A stretch of DNA of 64,000 nt, taken from contig DDTJ01000059.1 of the NCBI GenBank assembly GCA_002344525.1, positions 38,799 through 102,798 of the forward strand, written 5' to 3'. The DNA comes from Akkermansiaceae bacterium UBA2367. GTDB lineage: Bacteria > Verrucomicrobiota > Verrucomicrobiia > Verrucomicrobiales > DEV007. The notes beneath the pieces are model-generated. The model ran no database searches, had not been told where the DNA came from, and saw only the letters and a list, made by a program, of their open reading frames with translations. Every line of letters begins with the position of its first letter. Positions within the stretch are counted from its first letter, which is position 1. Shown piece after piece: positions 45,350 through 54,393 of this stretch. A program made the position numbers and the translations under genes.

Positions 45350-46534
45350 ATGTCCGTCGCCGCCCTTGCCCCCGATGTGATCCTCCACCCTGAACGACGG
45401 GTTTTCCCCGAGTTCAGCCTCGAACGCCTCCTCGGCACCGTCTTCGCCCCGACCAAGGGCTGCCGCGTCTGCCTTCTCGTCGATCTCGAAGATCTGTCCC
45501 TGATGCGGAACTACGCCTTTCTCGACGCCCCGGGCCACGAGATCCAGAAAAAGGCCTACGAGGAATTCTATCTCGGCCTCCAAGACGGCGGCCTCGCCAC
45601 CCTCGGCATGAGCGGGGGCGAGATGTACGCCTACCCTGCGACAGGCGGGTCGAACCTCGACCTCCGCGACGAATGCGTCGATGCCGGGGGCCGCGCCCTC
45701 AGCCTCGACCGCGACATCTACCCGAACCACGACATTATCCTCTGCCTCTCGACCTTCTCGGCGACCGCGCCGCTCACCGCCAAGTGCAAGGAATACGGCT
45801 TCCGTGGGGCAACCCTGCACGGGGTCAACGACGTCATCCTCAAATCCGGCCTCGCCGTGGACTATCGCGAGGTCAGCGCCGACGCCGAGCGCATGAGGCT
45901 CGCCCTGACCGGGGCCGACCGCATCGAGATCGACTTCGGTTTGGAAGACGGTCGGGTTCTCACCGCCGCGCTGGAGCTCGGCGGGCAGGAGGCGCAGAAA
46001 TCGCATGGCCTCTGCCTAGGCCGGACCCCCGACGTGGCGAACCTGCCCGCCGGGGAGGTCTATTTCGTGCCGATCAACGCGAACGGCCAGTTCCCGATGA
46101 AATATGCCGACGGCACCCTCGGCGTCCTCGACGTGAAGGACCGTTGCATCGTGCGCTCCACTCTCATCCAAGGCGACCAAGCCACCATCGACGCCCACAA
46201 CGCCCGCCTTGCCGACGATCCCATGACCGGCACCCTTGGCGAACTCGGCTTTGGCACCCAAGTCCTCCCCGTTTCCGGCGCGGACATCCAAGACGAGAAA
46301 ATCCTTGGCACCTGCCACCTCGCGACCGGGCGCGACGACCATCTCGGCGGCGACATCGTGCCCGGCATGTTCAAAAAGCACGAAAACTCGACCCACGACG
46401 ATATCCTCTTCGCCCCGCACAAGACTCCCAATTTCAACCTCCGCCAAGTGCGGATGCGGCGGGGCGGTCAAGAGGAGATCCTCATCGAGGACTTCCGCCC
46501 CGGCGAATACCTCCTCCGCGCCCTGCGCGGCTGA
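45350..46534 (+). CDS. M29/NicX-like metallopeptidase or dioxygenase-fold enzyme
   Basis: 394 residues from the ATG at 45350. The C-terminal half carries the metal-site blocks of aminopeptidase T (M29) and the related NicX 2,5-dihydroxypyridine dioxygenase: NLPAGEVYFVP, GELGFGTQV, DEKILGTCHLATGRDDHLGG and HDDILFAP. Conserved Glu, His and Asp positions are present. Peptidase activity is more likely than ring cleavage without other nicotinate genes. The first 130 residues have no recognised domain. It is followed by a REP-like inverted repeat. Confidence 0.75.
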   Translation: MSVAALAPDVILHPERRVFPEFSLERLLGTVFAPTKGCRVCLLVDLEDLSLMRNYAFLDAPGHEIQKKAYEEFYLGLQDGGLATLGMSGGEMYAYPATGGSNLDLRDECVDAGGRALSLDRDIYPNHDIILCLSTFSATAPLTAKCKEYGFRGATLHGVNDVILKSGLAVDYREVSADAERMRLALTGADRIEIDFGLEDGRVLTAALELGGQEAQKSHGLCLGRTPDVANLPAGEVYFVPINANGQFPMKYADGTLGVLDVKDRCIVRSTLIQGDQATIDAHNARLADDPMTGTLGELGFGTQVLPVSGADIQDEKILGTCHLATGRDDHLGGDIVPGMFKKHENSTHDDILFAPHKTPNFNLRQVRMRRGGQEEILIEDFRPGEYLLRALRG

Positions 46535-46560
46535 TTGAGACACCGAGAGGACGGAGCCTT

Positions 46561-46635
46561 GTAGCGAAGTTCGTGAGAACTTCGGCGTGCGTCCCGTGGG
46601 CTTCGGAGGGGAGAAGTTCTCACGAACTTCTCTAC
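46561..46635. repeat. REP/BIME-like inverted repeat element
   Basis: Left arm 46561-46585 (GTAGCGAAGTTCGTGAGAAC then TTCGG) and right arm 46611-46635 (its near-perfect complement, ending TTCTCTAC) enclose 25 bases. Each arm is itself a small hairpin, GAAGTTC-GTGA-GAACTTC. Two back-to-back palindromic units of this design are typical of REP-type intergenic elements. It sits between the M29-like gene and the truncated oxidase. Confidence 0.75.
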
Positions 46636-46636
46636 C

Positions 46637-47375
46637 GATACCGCCGCCCGCTTTATTCACATTTCAGGCGCAGCCCGAACCCTTTTCCCGTCTGTCCGAA
46701 CACGCGGTTGGCCCGTCTCCGTCTTCGACAGCAGCCACCGGACCGATGCCTTTGGTGAGCAGTTCGTCGCCGCCGCGAACTTCTCCTTTCGATACTACCA
46801 GAATCTCGTGGGGCCGCGATGGGGCGCGCGGTGGGTGCCCAACTACTACCTCAGCGAAGAGATGCCCGAGAACGGCTGGATGGGAGGACCGGGAGGCACG
46901 TTGCACCACATGCAAGTCGGTTTCCGCGACTTCGGGCCGGGCGAGCATGCCTTTCCCGCGAACTACGTCCGGCGCTTCCACACCATGTTGATTGAGCCGG
47001 CGATCTATCTGGGCACGCTGCTGCAGGAGGTCCGGCTCGGCGGGGCCAAGGTGGAGATCCGCCGCTTCTCCCGTCTGGACGAGGTGCTGACGCTGCCGCA
47101 GGACACGATCTTCAATTGCAGCGGACTCGGTTCGAAGGAGCTTTTTCCTCGACGACGAGCTCATCCCCATCAAGGGCCAACTCAACGTCCTGCTGCCGCA
47201 GCCCGAGGTGGACTACAACCTCATCGCGGGAAATCTCTACATGTTCCCCCGCAGCGACGGCATCGTTCTGGGCGGCACCTATGAGCGGGGAAACTGGGAC
47301 ACGAATCCGGACGACGAGGTGTCGGAACGGCTCCTCGCCGAGCATCGGGAGTTGTTCGCGGGATTCCCCGGCTGA
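46637..47375 (+). pseudogene. Truncated and frameshifted FAD-dependent D-amino-acid-oxidase family gene
   Basis: Coding similarity to DAO proteins runs from GWPVSVFDSSHRTDAFGEQ through NLVGPRWGARWVPNYYLSEE and FNCSGLGSKELF. It then jumps frame at a five-T run (47142-47146) and resumes as LDDELIPIKGQLNVLLPQ to the stop at 47373-47375. The N-terminal dinucleotide-binding GxGxxG region is missing, so the gene is broken even if the T-run shift is an error. A REP-like repeat abuts the truncated end. Normally such enzymes oxidatively deaminate D- or other amino acids. Confidence 0.85.
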
Positions 47376-47421
47376 CTGGGGCCGTACTGGGGACCGGGTT
47401 CAGAAAACGAATCCCCAGCAG

Positions 47422-48501
47422 TCAAATCTCCACCGCGAAGCGGTCGCCCGCTTTCACCGACCGCACAAAGGCCGTCATCAGGCGGATCACATTCTCGACA
47501 TCCTCGAAGTCGGCCATCTCGACGATGGAGTGCATGTAGCGCAGGGGGAGGGAGACGAGGGCGCTGGGGATACCGCCGCGGACGAGGAAGATGGAGTCGG
47601 TGTCGGTGCCGGTGTAGCGCGAGGAGGCCTCGTGCTGGACCGGGATGCCGCTCTCCGCGGCGAGGTCCATGAGGCGGCGCACCATGACGGGATGGTTCGC
47701 GGTGCCGTGGGTGAGCGAGGGGCCGCCGCCGAGGACGACCTTGCCGTGCTGGGGATGCTTGATGTCGGGGCTGTCGGTCGCGTGGGTCACGTCGAGGACG
47801 AGGCAGAGGTCAGGCTTCAGATGGTAGGCGGCCATGGTCGCGCCGTGGCCTCCGATCTCCTCCTGCACCGCGTTGAGGGCGAGGCAGGTCGCGGCGGGGC
47901 GTCCCTCCTCGGTGGCGAGCCGACGGACCACTTCGGAGAGGATGAAGCCGCCGATGCGGTTGTCGAGGGCGCGGCCCACGATGCGGTTCTTCCCGAAGGG
48001 CGCGGCCCCGTCGGCGTAGACGGCGGGATGGCCGACGCGGATGCCCAGCGCGGCGACCTCGGCGGCGCTGGAGGCCCCGACATCGACGAAGAGCTCGTGG
48101 ACCTCGGGTGCCTTCTCGCCGTCCTTGCGGTCGCGGATGTGGATCGCGGTGTTGCCGATGATGCCGGGCACCTCGCCCGCGTCGCTGAAAATGGAGAGGC
48201 GCCGTCCCCGCGCGTTGGCCCAGTCCGACCCGCCGATGCGATCGACGCGGAGAAAGCCGTCGTCGGCGATGTATTTCACGATGAAGCCGATCTCGTCGGC
48301 ATGGGCCTCGATCATGACGCGCGGAGCCTCGGGATCGCCCCCCTTCACCGTGGCCCAGGCGTTGCCGTAGGCGTCGCTTTCGACCGAGTCGGCGAATTCG
48401 CGGCAGCGTTTCGCCCAGACCCTCTGTCCGCGAACTTCGAACCCGGTCGGGCTGGGGGTGTTGAGGAGGTCGTAGAGAAAGCTCGTGGCGTCGGCGTCCA
48501 T
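47422..48501 (-). CDS. M42 family metallopeptidase (glutamyl aminopeptidase-like)
   Basis: 359 residues from the ATG at 48501. The di-metal site blocks of M42/TET aminopeptidases are present: IEAHADEIGF, ALDNRIGGF, NAVQEEIGGHG, LDVTHATDSPD and LPLRYMHSIVE. Such enzymes form large dodecameric cages in the cytoplasm that finish peptide breakdown. Some relatives are cellulase-annotated (FrvX). It is convergent with the broken oxidase gene and upstream-separated from hflX by 85 bp. Confidence 0.9.
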   Translation of the reverse strand: MDADATSFLYDLLNTPSPTGFEVRGQRVWAKRCREFADSVESDAYGNAWATVKGGDPEAPRVMIEAHADEIGFIVKYIADDGFLRVDRIGGSDWANARGRRLSIFSDAGEVPGIIGNTAIHIRDRKDGEKAPEVHELFVDVGASSAAEVAALGIRVGHPAVYADGAAPFGKNRIVGRALDNRIGGFILSEVVRRLATEEGRPAATCLALNAVQEEIGGHGATMAAYHLKPDLCLVLDVTHATDSPDIKHPQHGKVVLGGGPSLTHGTANHPVMVRRLMDLAAESGIPVQHEASSRYTGTDTDSIFLVRGGIPSALVSLPLRYMHSIVEMADFEDVENVIRLMTAFVRSVKAGDRFAVEI

Positions 48502-48586
48502 GAAAGTCGTATGGGGGTTCGGTGAACGGTGGAGGATGCCCGCAAAGGGGCCTCGCATCAAGCGGGAAGCTGGGGAGGCGGCCAGC

Positions 48587-49912
48587 CTACGCTTCCACCG
48601 GATCGCGCCCGCCGTCGAGGTGGCCCTCGAAACGATGCCGCAGGGGATGCGGCACGACGGCGGTGAGGACGATGTCGTTGCCCTCGTAGTCCTGGGTCAC
48701 GATCTTGCCCTCGCGATGGAGGAGGGCGAGGAGGTCCGGCCTCGCTTGGGGCAGTCTCAGGCGCAGGCGGGAGACGCGACCAGCCATCATGCCGGAGAGG
48801 CGGTGGACCAGCTCCGGGATACCTTCGCCGGTGCGGACGGAGACGAAGACGGCGTCGCGGTCGAAATGGCGCTTCAACTCGTGCAGACGGGCCTCGTCCC
48901 CAGCGAGGAGGTCGACTTTGTTCAGCACGGTGACGGTGGGTTTGCCCTCCGCGCCGAGTTCGCGCAGGACGGAGAGGGTGGTCTCGTGGAAGGCGTGGAT
49001 CTCCGGCGCGCCGGCGTCGAGCACATGGATGAGGAAATCGGCGAGGATCGCCTCCTCCAAGGTCGCCTTGAAGGCCTCGACGAGGCGGTGGGGCAGGTTG
49101 CGGACGAAGCCGACGGTGTCGGTGAGCAGGAGGGGCTGGCCGTCCGGCAGCTCGACGCGGCGCGTCGTCGGGTCGAGGGTGGCGAAGAGTTTGTCCTCGG
49201 CGAGCACGTCGGCGTCGGAGAGCAGGTTCAGCAGGGAGCTTTTTCCCGCGTTCGTGTAGCCGACGATGGAGGCCTGGCAGATTCCCTCGTCGGTGCGCCG
49301 TTTACGCTGGGTCTGGCGGTTGCGGCGCACTTCATCGAGTTCCTCCTTGATCCGCTCGATGCGGCGGCGAGCGAGACGGCGGTCCACCTCGATCTGCTGC
49401 TCGCCCTCGCCCCGCGCGGCAGCCCCTCCGCCCTTGCCTCCGCCGGAGCCGCCGCGCTGGCGGTCGAGGTGCCCCCACATGCGGGCGAGGCGGGGCAGGG
49501 AGTATTCCATCCGAGCCAGCTCGACTTGGAGCACGGCTTCTCGGGTGCGGGCGCGCATCCGGAAAATGTCGAGGATGACCTCCTCGCGGTCGATCACGGT
49601 GAGGTCGGCCTCCTCCTCCCAGGCGCGCTGCTGCGCGGGGGCGAGTTCGTTGTCGAAGACGATGCAGTCGGCCCCGAGCTTGCGCGCCTCTTCCATCAAC
49701 TCCTCCGCCTTGCCGGAGCCGGTGAGGTATCGTTTGCTCCTTTCCCTGACGAAAACGCAGGCCCGGCCCGCGACCTCGATGCCGAGGGTGGCGACGAGCT
49801 CGGCGAGCTCGGCGAGGAGGCTGGCGGCGCCTTCCTCGTCGGCGCGGTTGAAGTAAGCGCCGACGAGGAAGGCGCTTTCGACCATGCGGGGTTTTTCTCG
49901 GGTGTCGAACAT
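48587..49912 (-). CDS. hflX: Ribosome-associated GTPase HflX
   Basis: 441 residues from the ATG at 49912; a TTG two codons upstream is also possible. The N-terminal HflX domain includes KAEELMEEARKLGADCIVFD, followed by a Gly-rich linker (RGGSGGGKGGGAAARGEGE). The G domain has G1 GYTNAGKSS, G3 DTVGF and G4 NKVD. HflX splits stalled 70S ribosomes under stress. The C-terminal part (DYEGNDIVLTAVVPHPLRHR) is as usual. Confidence 0.94.
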   Translation of the reverse strand: MFDTREKPRMVESAFLVGAYFNRADEEGAASLLAELAELVATLGIEVAGRACVFVRERSKRYLTGSGKAEELMEEARKLGADCIVFDNELAPAQQRAWEEEADLTVIDREEVILDIFRMRARTREAVLQVELARMEYSLPRLARMWGHLDRQRGGSGGGKGGGAAARGEGEQQIEVDRRLARRRIERIKEELDEVRRNRQTQRKRRTDEGICQASIVGYTNAGKSSLLNLLSDADVLAEDKLFATLDPTTRRVELPDGQPLLLTDTVGFVRNLPHRLVEAFKATLEEAILADFLIHVLDAGAPEIHAFHETTLSVLRELGAEGKPTVTVLNKVDLLAGDEARLHELKRHFDRDAVFVSVRTGEGIPELVHRLSGMMAGRVSRLRLRLPQARPDLLALLHREGKIVTQDYEGNDIVLTAVVPHPLRHRFEGHLDGGRDPVEA

Positions 49913-50064
49913 CGTCAAAGACCGGCCGTCCCAGGTCGGATCGCAGCCGATCCGCGCCCCCTTCCCGAAGCCTCTCCAGCATCCGGCATTCCAAAGAAAT
50001 CTCTGGCGGCAGACCCGTCAATCATTATTGTTGCGCCCCGCCGCGCCCATCCCCGGCCGAAGGC

Positions 50065-50769
50065 ATGAAGGTTCCCACAAACCAGAAGCTCTCCCTCTTC
50101 CGGCACGCCGAAAAGAGGCTCCATTTCCTGCACGTTCCGAAATGCGGAGGCAGCTTCGTGGAAAAAGCCTTCCTCCCTTGGATCAAGAAGTGCGAGACCC
50201 GGATCTTCCCAGAGACGGCGGGGCATCTGACCTACCAGCAGTATGAGTCGGCCTTCGCCCGAATTGGCATTGGCATGCCCGACCTGTGGTTCACGGTGAT
50301 CCGTAATCCATGGGACTGGCATGTGTCGTGGTTCCACTACATCAAGGGAGACCCCACGGGGAAGCACTCGGGGTGCCGCATCGAGGGGGCTCTGTTCCAG
50401 TCGTTCACGTTCTCCGATTACATCCGGTGGCTTGAGGATCCCTCCGCGCCCGCGACGGACAGCCGTATGATGCACAAGCAGATGAAGGACTACCTGACCG
50501 ACGCTGACAGCTCGATTGCCGTGAGCCGTATCCTCCGGCAGGAAAGCTTGGCGGAGGATTTGGATCGAATGATCCAAGATCTGGATTTGAAAACCCGCAT
50601 CCCCAAGGGCCGCAAGAACACGTCGCGCAGGGAGACGGACTACCGCGTGCATTACACGGACAAGGAGGCCGAGGTCGTCGCACGACGACACGCGGACGAC
50701 TTGGAGTTGTTCCACTACCGTTTTGATCCCCCTGCGAGTGCCGCAGCGAGCCTCGCCAGGGGAGGTTGA
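50065..50769 (+). CDS. Sulfotransferase family 2-like protein
   Basis: 234 residues. The 5'-phosphosulfate-binding loop is FLHVPKCGGSFVEKAF and the 3'-phosphate block is TVIRNPWDWHVSWF, both near the N-terminus as in carbohydrate sulfotransferases. It would transfer sulfate from PAPS to a glycan or other acceptor. An FkbM methyltransferase gene follows in the same direction after 72 bp, so both may decorate an exopolysaccharide or glycolipid. The acceptor is unknown. Confidence 0.82.
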   Translation: MKVPTNQKLSLFRHAEKRLHFLHVPKCGGSFVEKAFLPWIKKCETRIFPETAGHLTYQQYESAFARIGIGMPDLWFTVIRNPWDWHVSWFHYIKGDPTGKHSGCRIEGALFQSFTFSDYIRWLEDPSAPATDSRMMHKQMKDYLTDADSSIAVSRILRQESLAEDLDRMIQDLDLKTRIPKGRKNTSRRETDYRVHYTDKEAEVVARRHADDLELFHYRFDPPASAAASLARGG

Positions 50770-50841
50770 CTCGACCGTCGGCCCGGAGCATGGTGTCCAC
50801 CGATCCTCCGGCAAAGCTGCGGAATCCCATCTACCGACACC

Positions 50842-51687
50842 ATGACCGATACGAAACCCCGGCTGACGCAGTGCTCCGACTTGATCTACGACGTGGGCTT
50901 GCACCGGGGGACCGACTCCGCCTTCTACCTGCGGAAGGGCTTCCGCGTGGTGGGCATCGAGGCCAGCCCCGGCCTTGTGGATCTCGCCCGGGAGCAGTTC
51001 CGCGAGGAGATCGTTGACGGGAGGCTGACCTTGATCCCCGCGGCCATCGCCCCGGAGGCCGGGCGGATCCCCTTCTACCTCAATCTGGACAAGGATGTCT
51101 GGGGGACGATCTCGCCGGATTTCGCGTCCCGGAACGAGCGGCTGGGAACGCGCAACGAAGCGGTCGAGGTCGAGGCTGTCACCTTCCGGAGCGTCTTGGA
51201 GCAGCACGGCATCCCCTACTACCTGAAGGTCGATATCGAAGGCGCGGACACGCTGTGCCTCGAAGCGCTCCACGAGTTCCCCGAACGCCCGCGCTTCGTC
51301 TCCGTGGAGATCGACCTGACCTGCTTCGCCGAGGGGTTCGACTGCCTCGTCCATCTCTGGAATCTGGGCTATCGCGAGTTCAAAGTGGTCAACCAGTCGC
51401 TGAACAAGCGGGTCCAGTGCCCCGATCCACCCTTGGAAGGCGTCTACGTCCCCGCCTCCTTCGGTGCCGAGTGCAGCGGGCCGTTCGGGGAGGAGGCCCC
51501 CGGCCGCTGGCTGAGCATCGAGGAGACGCTCCAGCGCTGCCTGTCCGTGATGCGGCAGCAGCAGCTCTTCGGCGCGTCCGGCGGCAAGTACTACGACACT
51601 TGGCTGCGGCATCCCGTGAAATGGTTCCGCCGCCTCGCCGGGATGGAGCCGATCGGGTGGTACGACCTGCACGCCAAGTTTTCCTGA
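50842..51687 (+). CDS. FkbM family methyltransferase
   Basis: 281 residues. The SAM-binding start is LIYDVGLHRGTDSAFYLRKG with VVGIEASPG following, and the catalytic-region mark is YYLKVDIEGADTLCLEAL. The FkbM family O-methylates sugars or glycolipids. The C-terminal 70 residues (after ASFGAECSGPFGEE) are an extension that may recognise the acceptor. It is placed between the sulfotransferase and thrH genes, all in the same direction. Confidence 0.87.
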   Translation: MTDTKPRLTQCSDLIYDVGLHRGTDSAFYLRKGFRVVGIEASPGLVDLAREQFREEIVDGRLTLIPAAIAPEAGRIPFYLNLDKDVWGTISPDFASRNERLGTRNEAVEVEAVTFRSVLEQHGIPYYLKVDIEGADTLCLEALHEFPERPRFVSVEIDLTCFAEGFDCLVHLWNLGYREFKVVNQSLNKRVQCPDPPLEGVYVPASFGAECSGPFGEEAPGRWLSIEETLQRCLSVMRQQQLFGASGGKYYDTWLRHPVKWFRRLAGMEPIGWYDLHAKFS

Positions 51688-51752
51688 CGCCCGCGATTGC
51701 ATTCCTCCCCGAAACGGTGGAGACGTGCCCCTCACCCTGACCCTCCCCACCC

Positions 51753-52364
51753 GTGCAAATCGCCTGCCTCGACCTAGAGGGCGTCCTCGTCCCCGAAATC
51801 TGGATCAACGTCGCCCGCAAGACCGGGATCGACGCCCTCCTCGCGACGACGCGGGACGTGCCCGACTACGATGTGCTCATGACCCGGCGGCTCCGCATCC
51901 TCGACGAGCACGGGCTGAAGATCGGCGACATCGAGGAGGTGATCGAGAGCCTCGGCCCGCTGGAGGGGGCCGCCGAGTTCCTCGACTGGCTCCGGTCGGA
52001 GTTCCAAGTCGTGATCCTTTCGGACACCTTCTACGAGTTCGCCAAGCCGCTGATGCGGCAGCTCGGTTGGCCGGCCCTTTTCTGCCATCGCCTCGGGATC
52101 GCCCCCGACGGTCGCGTCGAGGCCTACCACCTGCGCATGCCCGACCAGAAACGCGAGGCGGTGAAACGCTTCCACGAATTGAAGTTCCAAGTCATCGCCG
52201 CGGGCGACTCCTACAACGACATCAGCATGCTCGCCGAAGCCGACCGCGGCATCCTCTTCCGCCCGCCGCAAAACGTCGTGGACGAGTTCCCTCAATTTCC
52301 GGTGGCAACGGATTACGCGGGCTTGCGCGAGGCGTTTCTGGAGGCGCGGGCGGACTTGGAGTGA
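51753..52364 (+). CDS. thrH: Phosphoserine phosphatase/homoserine phosphotransferase ThrH
   Basis: 203 residues with a GTG start. The HAD motif I is LDLEGVLVPEIW, where the second Asp of DxD is Glu, a ThrH trait. Motif II is ILSDTFYEF and the later Asp block is AAGDSYNDISML. ThrH enzymes dephosphorylate phosphoserine and can pass the phosphate to homoserine, linking serine and threonine synthesis. No serine or threonine biosynthesis genes are adjacent. Confidence 0.9.
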   Translation: MQIACLDLEGVLVPEIWINVARKTGIDALLATTRDVPDYDVLMTRRLRILDEHGLKIGDIEEVIESLGPLEGAAEFLDWLRSEFQVVILSDTFYEFAKPLMRQLGWPALFCHRLGIAPDGRVEAYHLRMPDQKREAVKRFHELKFQVIAAGDSYNDISMLAEADRGILFRPPQNVVDEFPQFPVATDYAGLREAFLEARADLE

Positions 52365-52428
52365 GCGTCGACCCCATGCGGTTCAGATATTGCCGCACGC
52401 CGTCGCTCATTTCCTGGCCATCGTTTCC

Positions 52429-53358
52429 ATGCGCTGTCTCTTCCTGACCCTCGCCTTCACCACGGCCCTGTACGCGTCGGACCTTCCCACTGGGCCTAAC
52501 GCCGACCTCGACGGTCGTCTCCTTCTCCCGCCGGACGACGAATGGAACCGGGACGTCTCCTCGGATCCCGTCGATCCCATGAGCGATGCCATCATCGCCC
52601 GCATCGGTGGGGACAAGCCGCTACATGAGGACTTCGGCCTCGTCTGGAAAGGCGTTCCCGGCGGCATCCCCTACCACGTCGTTCCCGGTGGCCAGTCCCT
52701 CGTTCCGGTCACCTTCCAGTATGCCGACGAAAGCGATCCCGGCCCCTATCCCATCCCGCAGGACGTTTGGATCGAGGGCGGTCCCGACAGCGAAGGCGAC
52801 CGCCACGTCCTCGTGCTCGACAAGGACCACTGGAAGCTCTACGAACTCTTCAAAGCCTTTCCCATCGACGGCGGCAAATCCTGGCGCGCCTCCAGCGGCG
52901 CCGTTTTCGACCTGAGGAACCCTGTGCCCCGCCCCGCCGGGTGGACCAGCGCCGACGCCGCTGGCCTTCCCATCCTCCCCGGCCTCGCCCGCTACGACGA
53001 GATCGTCGGCAAAGGCGAGCTGAAACACGCCCTGCGCTTCACCGTCAGGAAGACCCGCCGGGCCTATGTCCCGCCCGCCCGGCATTTCGCCAGCCGCGAG
53101 ACCGACGAGGATCTCCCGCCCATGGGCATGCGCGTCCGCCTCAAGGCCGACTACGACCTTTCCCCGTTCACCGGCCCCGCCCGCGTCATTTTGGAAGCCA
53201 TGAAGAAATACGGGCTCATCCTCGCCGACAACGGAGGCGACTGGTTCATCAGCGGCGCGCCGGACGAGCGTTGGGTCCACGAAGACCTCCTCCCCATCCG
53301 CAAGGTCAAGGGCCGCGATCTGGAAGTGGTGCAAATGGGACCTCCCGTCACCCGCTGA
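52429..53358 (+). CDS. Secreted hypothetical protein of a conserved unnamed family
   Basis: 309 residues from the ATG at 52429, which gives a signal peptide (MRCLFLTLAFTTALYASD). The mature protein has DEWNRDVSSDPVDPMSDAII near the start, DESDPGPYPIP, VLVLDKDHWKLYELF and GWTSADAAGLPILPGLARYD. This set recurs in exported proteins of diverse bacteria. No catalytic motif is obvious; several buried Asp and Trp suggest carbohydrate handling, but this is only a guess. It is downstream of thrH with a 64-bp gap. Confidence 0.75.
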   Translation: MRCLFLTLAFTTALYASDLPTGPNADLDGRLLLPPDDEWNRDVSSDPVDPMSDAIIARIGGDKPLHEDFGLVWKGVPGGIPYHVVPGGQSLVPVTFQYADESDPGPYPIPQDVWIEGGPDSEGDRHVLVLDKDHWKLYELFKAFPIDGGKSWRASSGAVFDLRNPVPRPAGWTSADAAGLPILPGLARYDEIVGKGELKHALRFTVRKTRRAYVPPARHFASRETDEDLPPMGMRVRLKADYDLSPFTGPARVILEAMKKYGLILADNGGDWFISGAPDERWVHEDLLPIRKVKGRDLEVVQMGPPVTR

Positions 53359-53370
53359 CGCCGCATCGAT

Positions 53371-54258
53371 TCAAGAGGCCACCTCCCGCGCGATCTCGCA
53401 GAAGCGGGCCGCGACCGGGGAAAGCCAGCCTTCCAGCCAAGCCACGCCGACCGAAAGCGGAGGCGGGGCGGGGTGGAGCGGGATGACCTTCAGCCTTCCA
53501 CCCGCGAGGGCGACCATGCGGCGCGAGACAATCGCGACACCGCGCCCCGCCTCGACCGCGGCGATGAGGCTGGAGATGCCGTCGTGCTCCTCGACGAAGC
53601 GCGGAGCTGCACCGAATTCGGCGAAGAGCCCCTCGACCCATCCACGGTATTCGGGGTAGTCTTCGGCGGAGAATCCTGTCAGCGCCTCGTCCGCGAGATC
53701 GCGGAGCCCGATCTTCCGCTTCGCCGCGAGGGGATGGCCGAGGTTCAGCGCGATGCAAACCGGCTGGGTCTCCAGTTCGATGAATCCCAAGTCGCCGCCC
53801 GCGAAAGGCTGTGCCCTCACGAGGAGGGCGGCGTGCAGGGTCCGTTCGCGCAGCCCGCGCAGCATCTCCGCCGTGGCGAGGTCGTGGAGACGCACCCGTA
53901 CGGCGGGATGCTCCGCCTCGAAGCGGCGCAGGAGGCGCGGCAGCAGATCCACTGCGAGCGAGGGCGCGTAGCCGACGCGGATCTCGCCGCAGCCGCCCGC
54001 AGCCGACTCGCGGGCGACCCGGACGGCCTCCTCGACCCGCCGCATCACGGCACGGGCCTCGTCGAGAAAGGCGCGACCAGCCTCGGTCAGGACGAGGGCG
54101 CGCGGGCCGCGCTCGAACAGCTCGACGCCCAGCGCGTCCTCAAGATCGCGGATCTGCCGACTCAGGGACGGCTGGGAGACATGCAGCGCGGAAGCCGCGC
54201 GGGTCACGTTCTCCGTCTCCGCGACTGCGATGAAGTAGCGAAGATGCCGCAGTTCCAT
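53371..54258 (-). CDS. LysR-type transcriptional regulator
   Basis: 295 residues from the ATG at 54258. The N-terminal winged helix is MELRHLRYFIAVAETENVTR with SALHVSQPSLSRQIRDLE following. The effector-binding domain includes IRVGYAPSLAVDLLPRLLR. It is divergent from ycaC-pirin across 135 bp, the classic LysR arrangement, so it probably activates those genes. A CAT-N11-ATG box (54271-54287) lies immediately upstream of its own start. Confidence 0.93.
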   Translation of the reverse strand: MELRHLRYFIAVAETENVTRAASALHVSQPSLSRQIRDLEDALGVELFERGPRALVLTEAGRAFLDEARAVMRRVEEAVRVARESAAGGCGEIRVGYAPSLAVDLLPRLLRRFEAEHPAVRVRLHDLATAEMLRGLRERTLHAALLVRAQPFAGGDLGFIELETQPVCIALNLGHPLAAKRKIGLRDLADEALTGFSAEDYPEYRGWVEGLFAEFGAAPRFVEEHDGISSLIAAVEAGRGVAIVSRRMVALAGGRLKVIPLHPAPPPLSVGVAWLEGWLSPVAARFCEIAREVAS

Positions 54259-54259
54259 G

Positions 54260-54298
54260 TCAGCCAAGAGCATAGCCGCGAGGCATGGTCAGCCAAGA
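54260..54298. promoter_or_regulatory. LysR box flanked by direct repeats
   Basis: CAT-N11-ATG (CAT 54271-54273, ATG 54285-54287) is a T-N11-A LysR motif with dyad symmetry extending into GCC/GGC. It is bracketed by two copies of TCAGCCAAGA (54260-54269 and 54289-54298), 29 bp apart. It lies just 5' of the LysR start, so binding should repress the regulator and could activate the divergent operon. Confidence 0.55.
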
Positions 54299-54393
54299 AA
54301 AAAAGCATTTCACGCGGGGAGGCTTTTCCCCCATGCTGAGACCGGTCCTGAATCCATCGGTGATTTCCCAACCCAACCACAACCCGTCATCCC

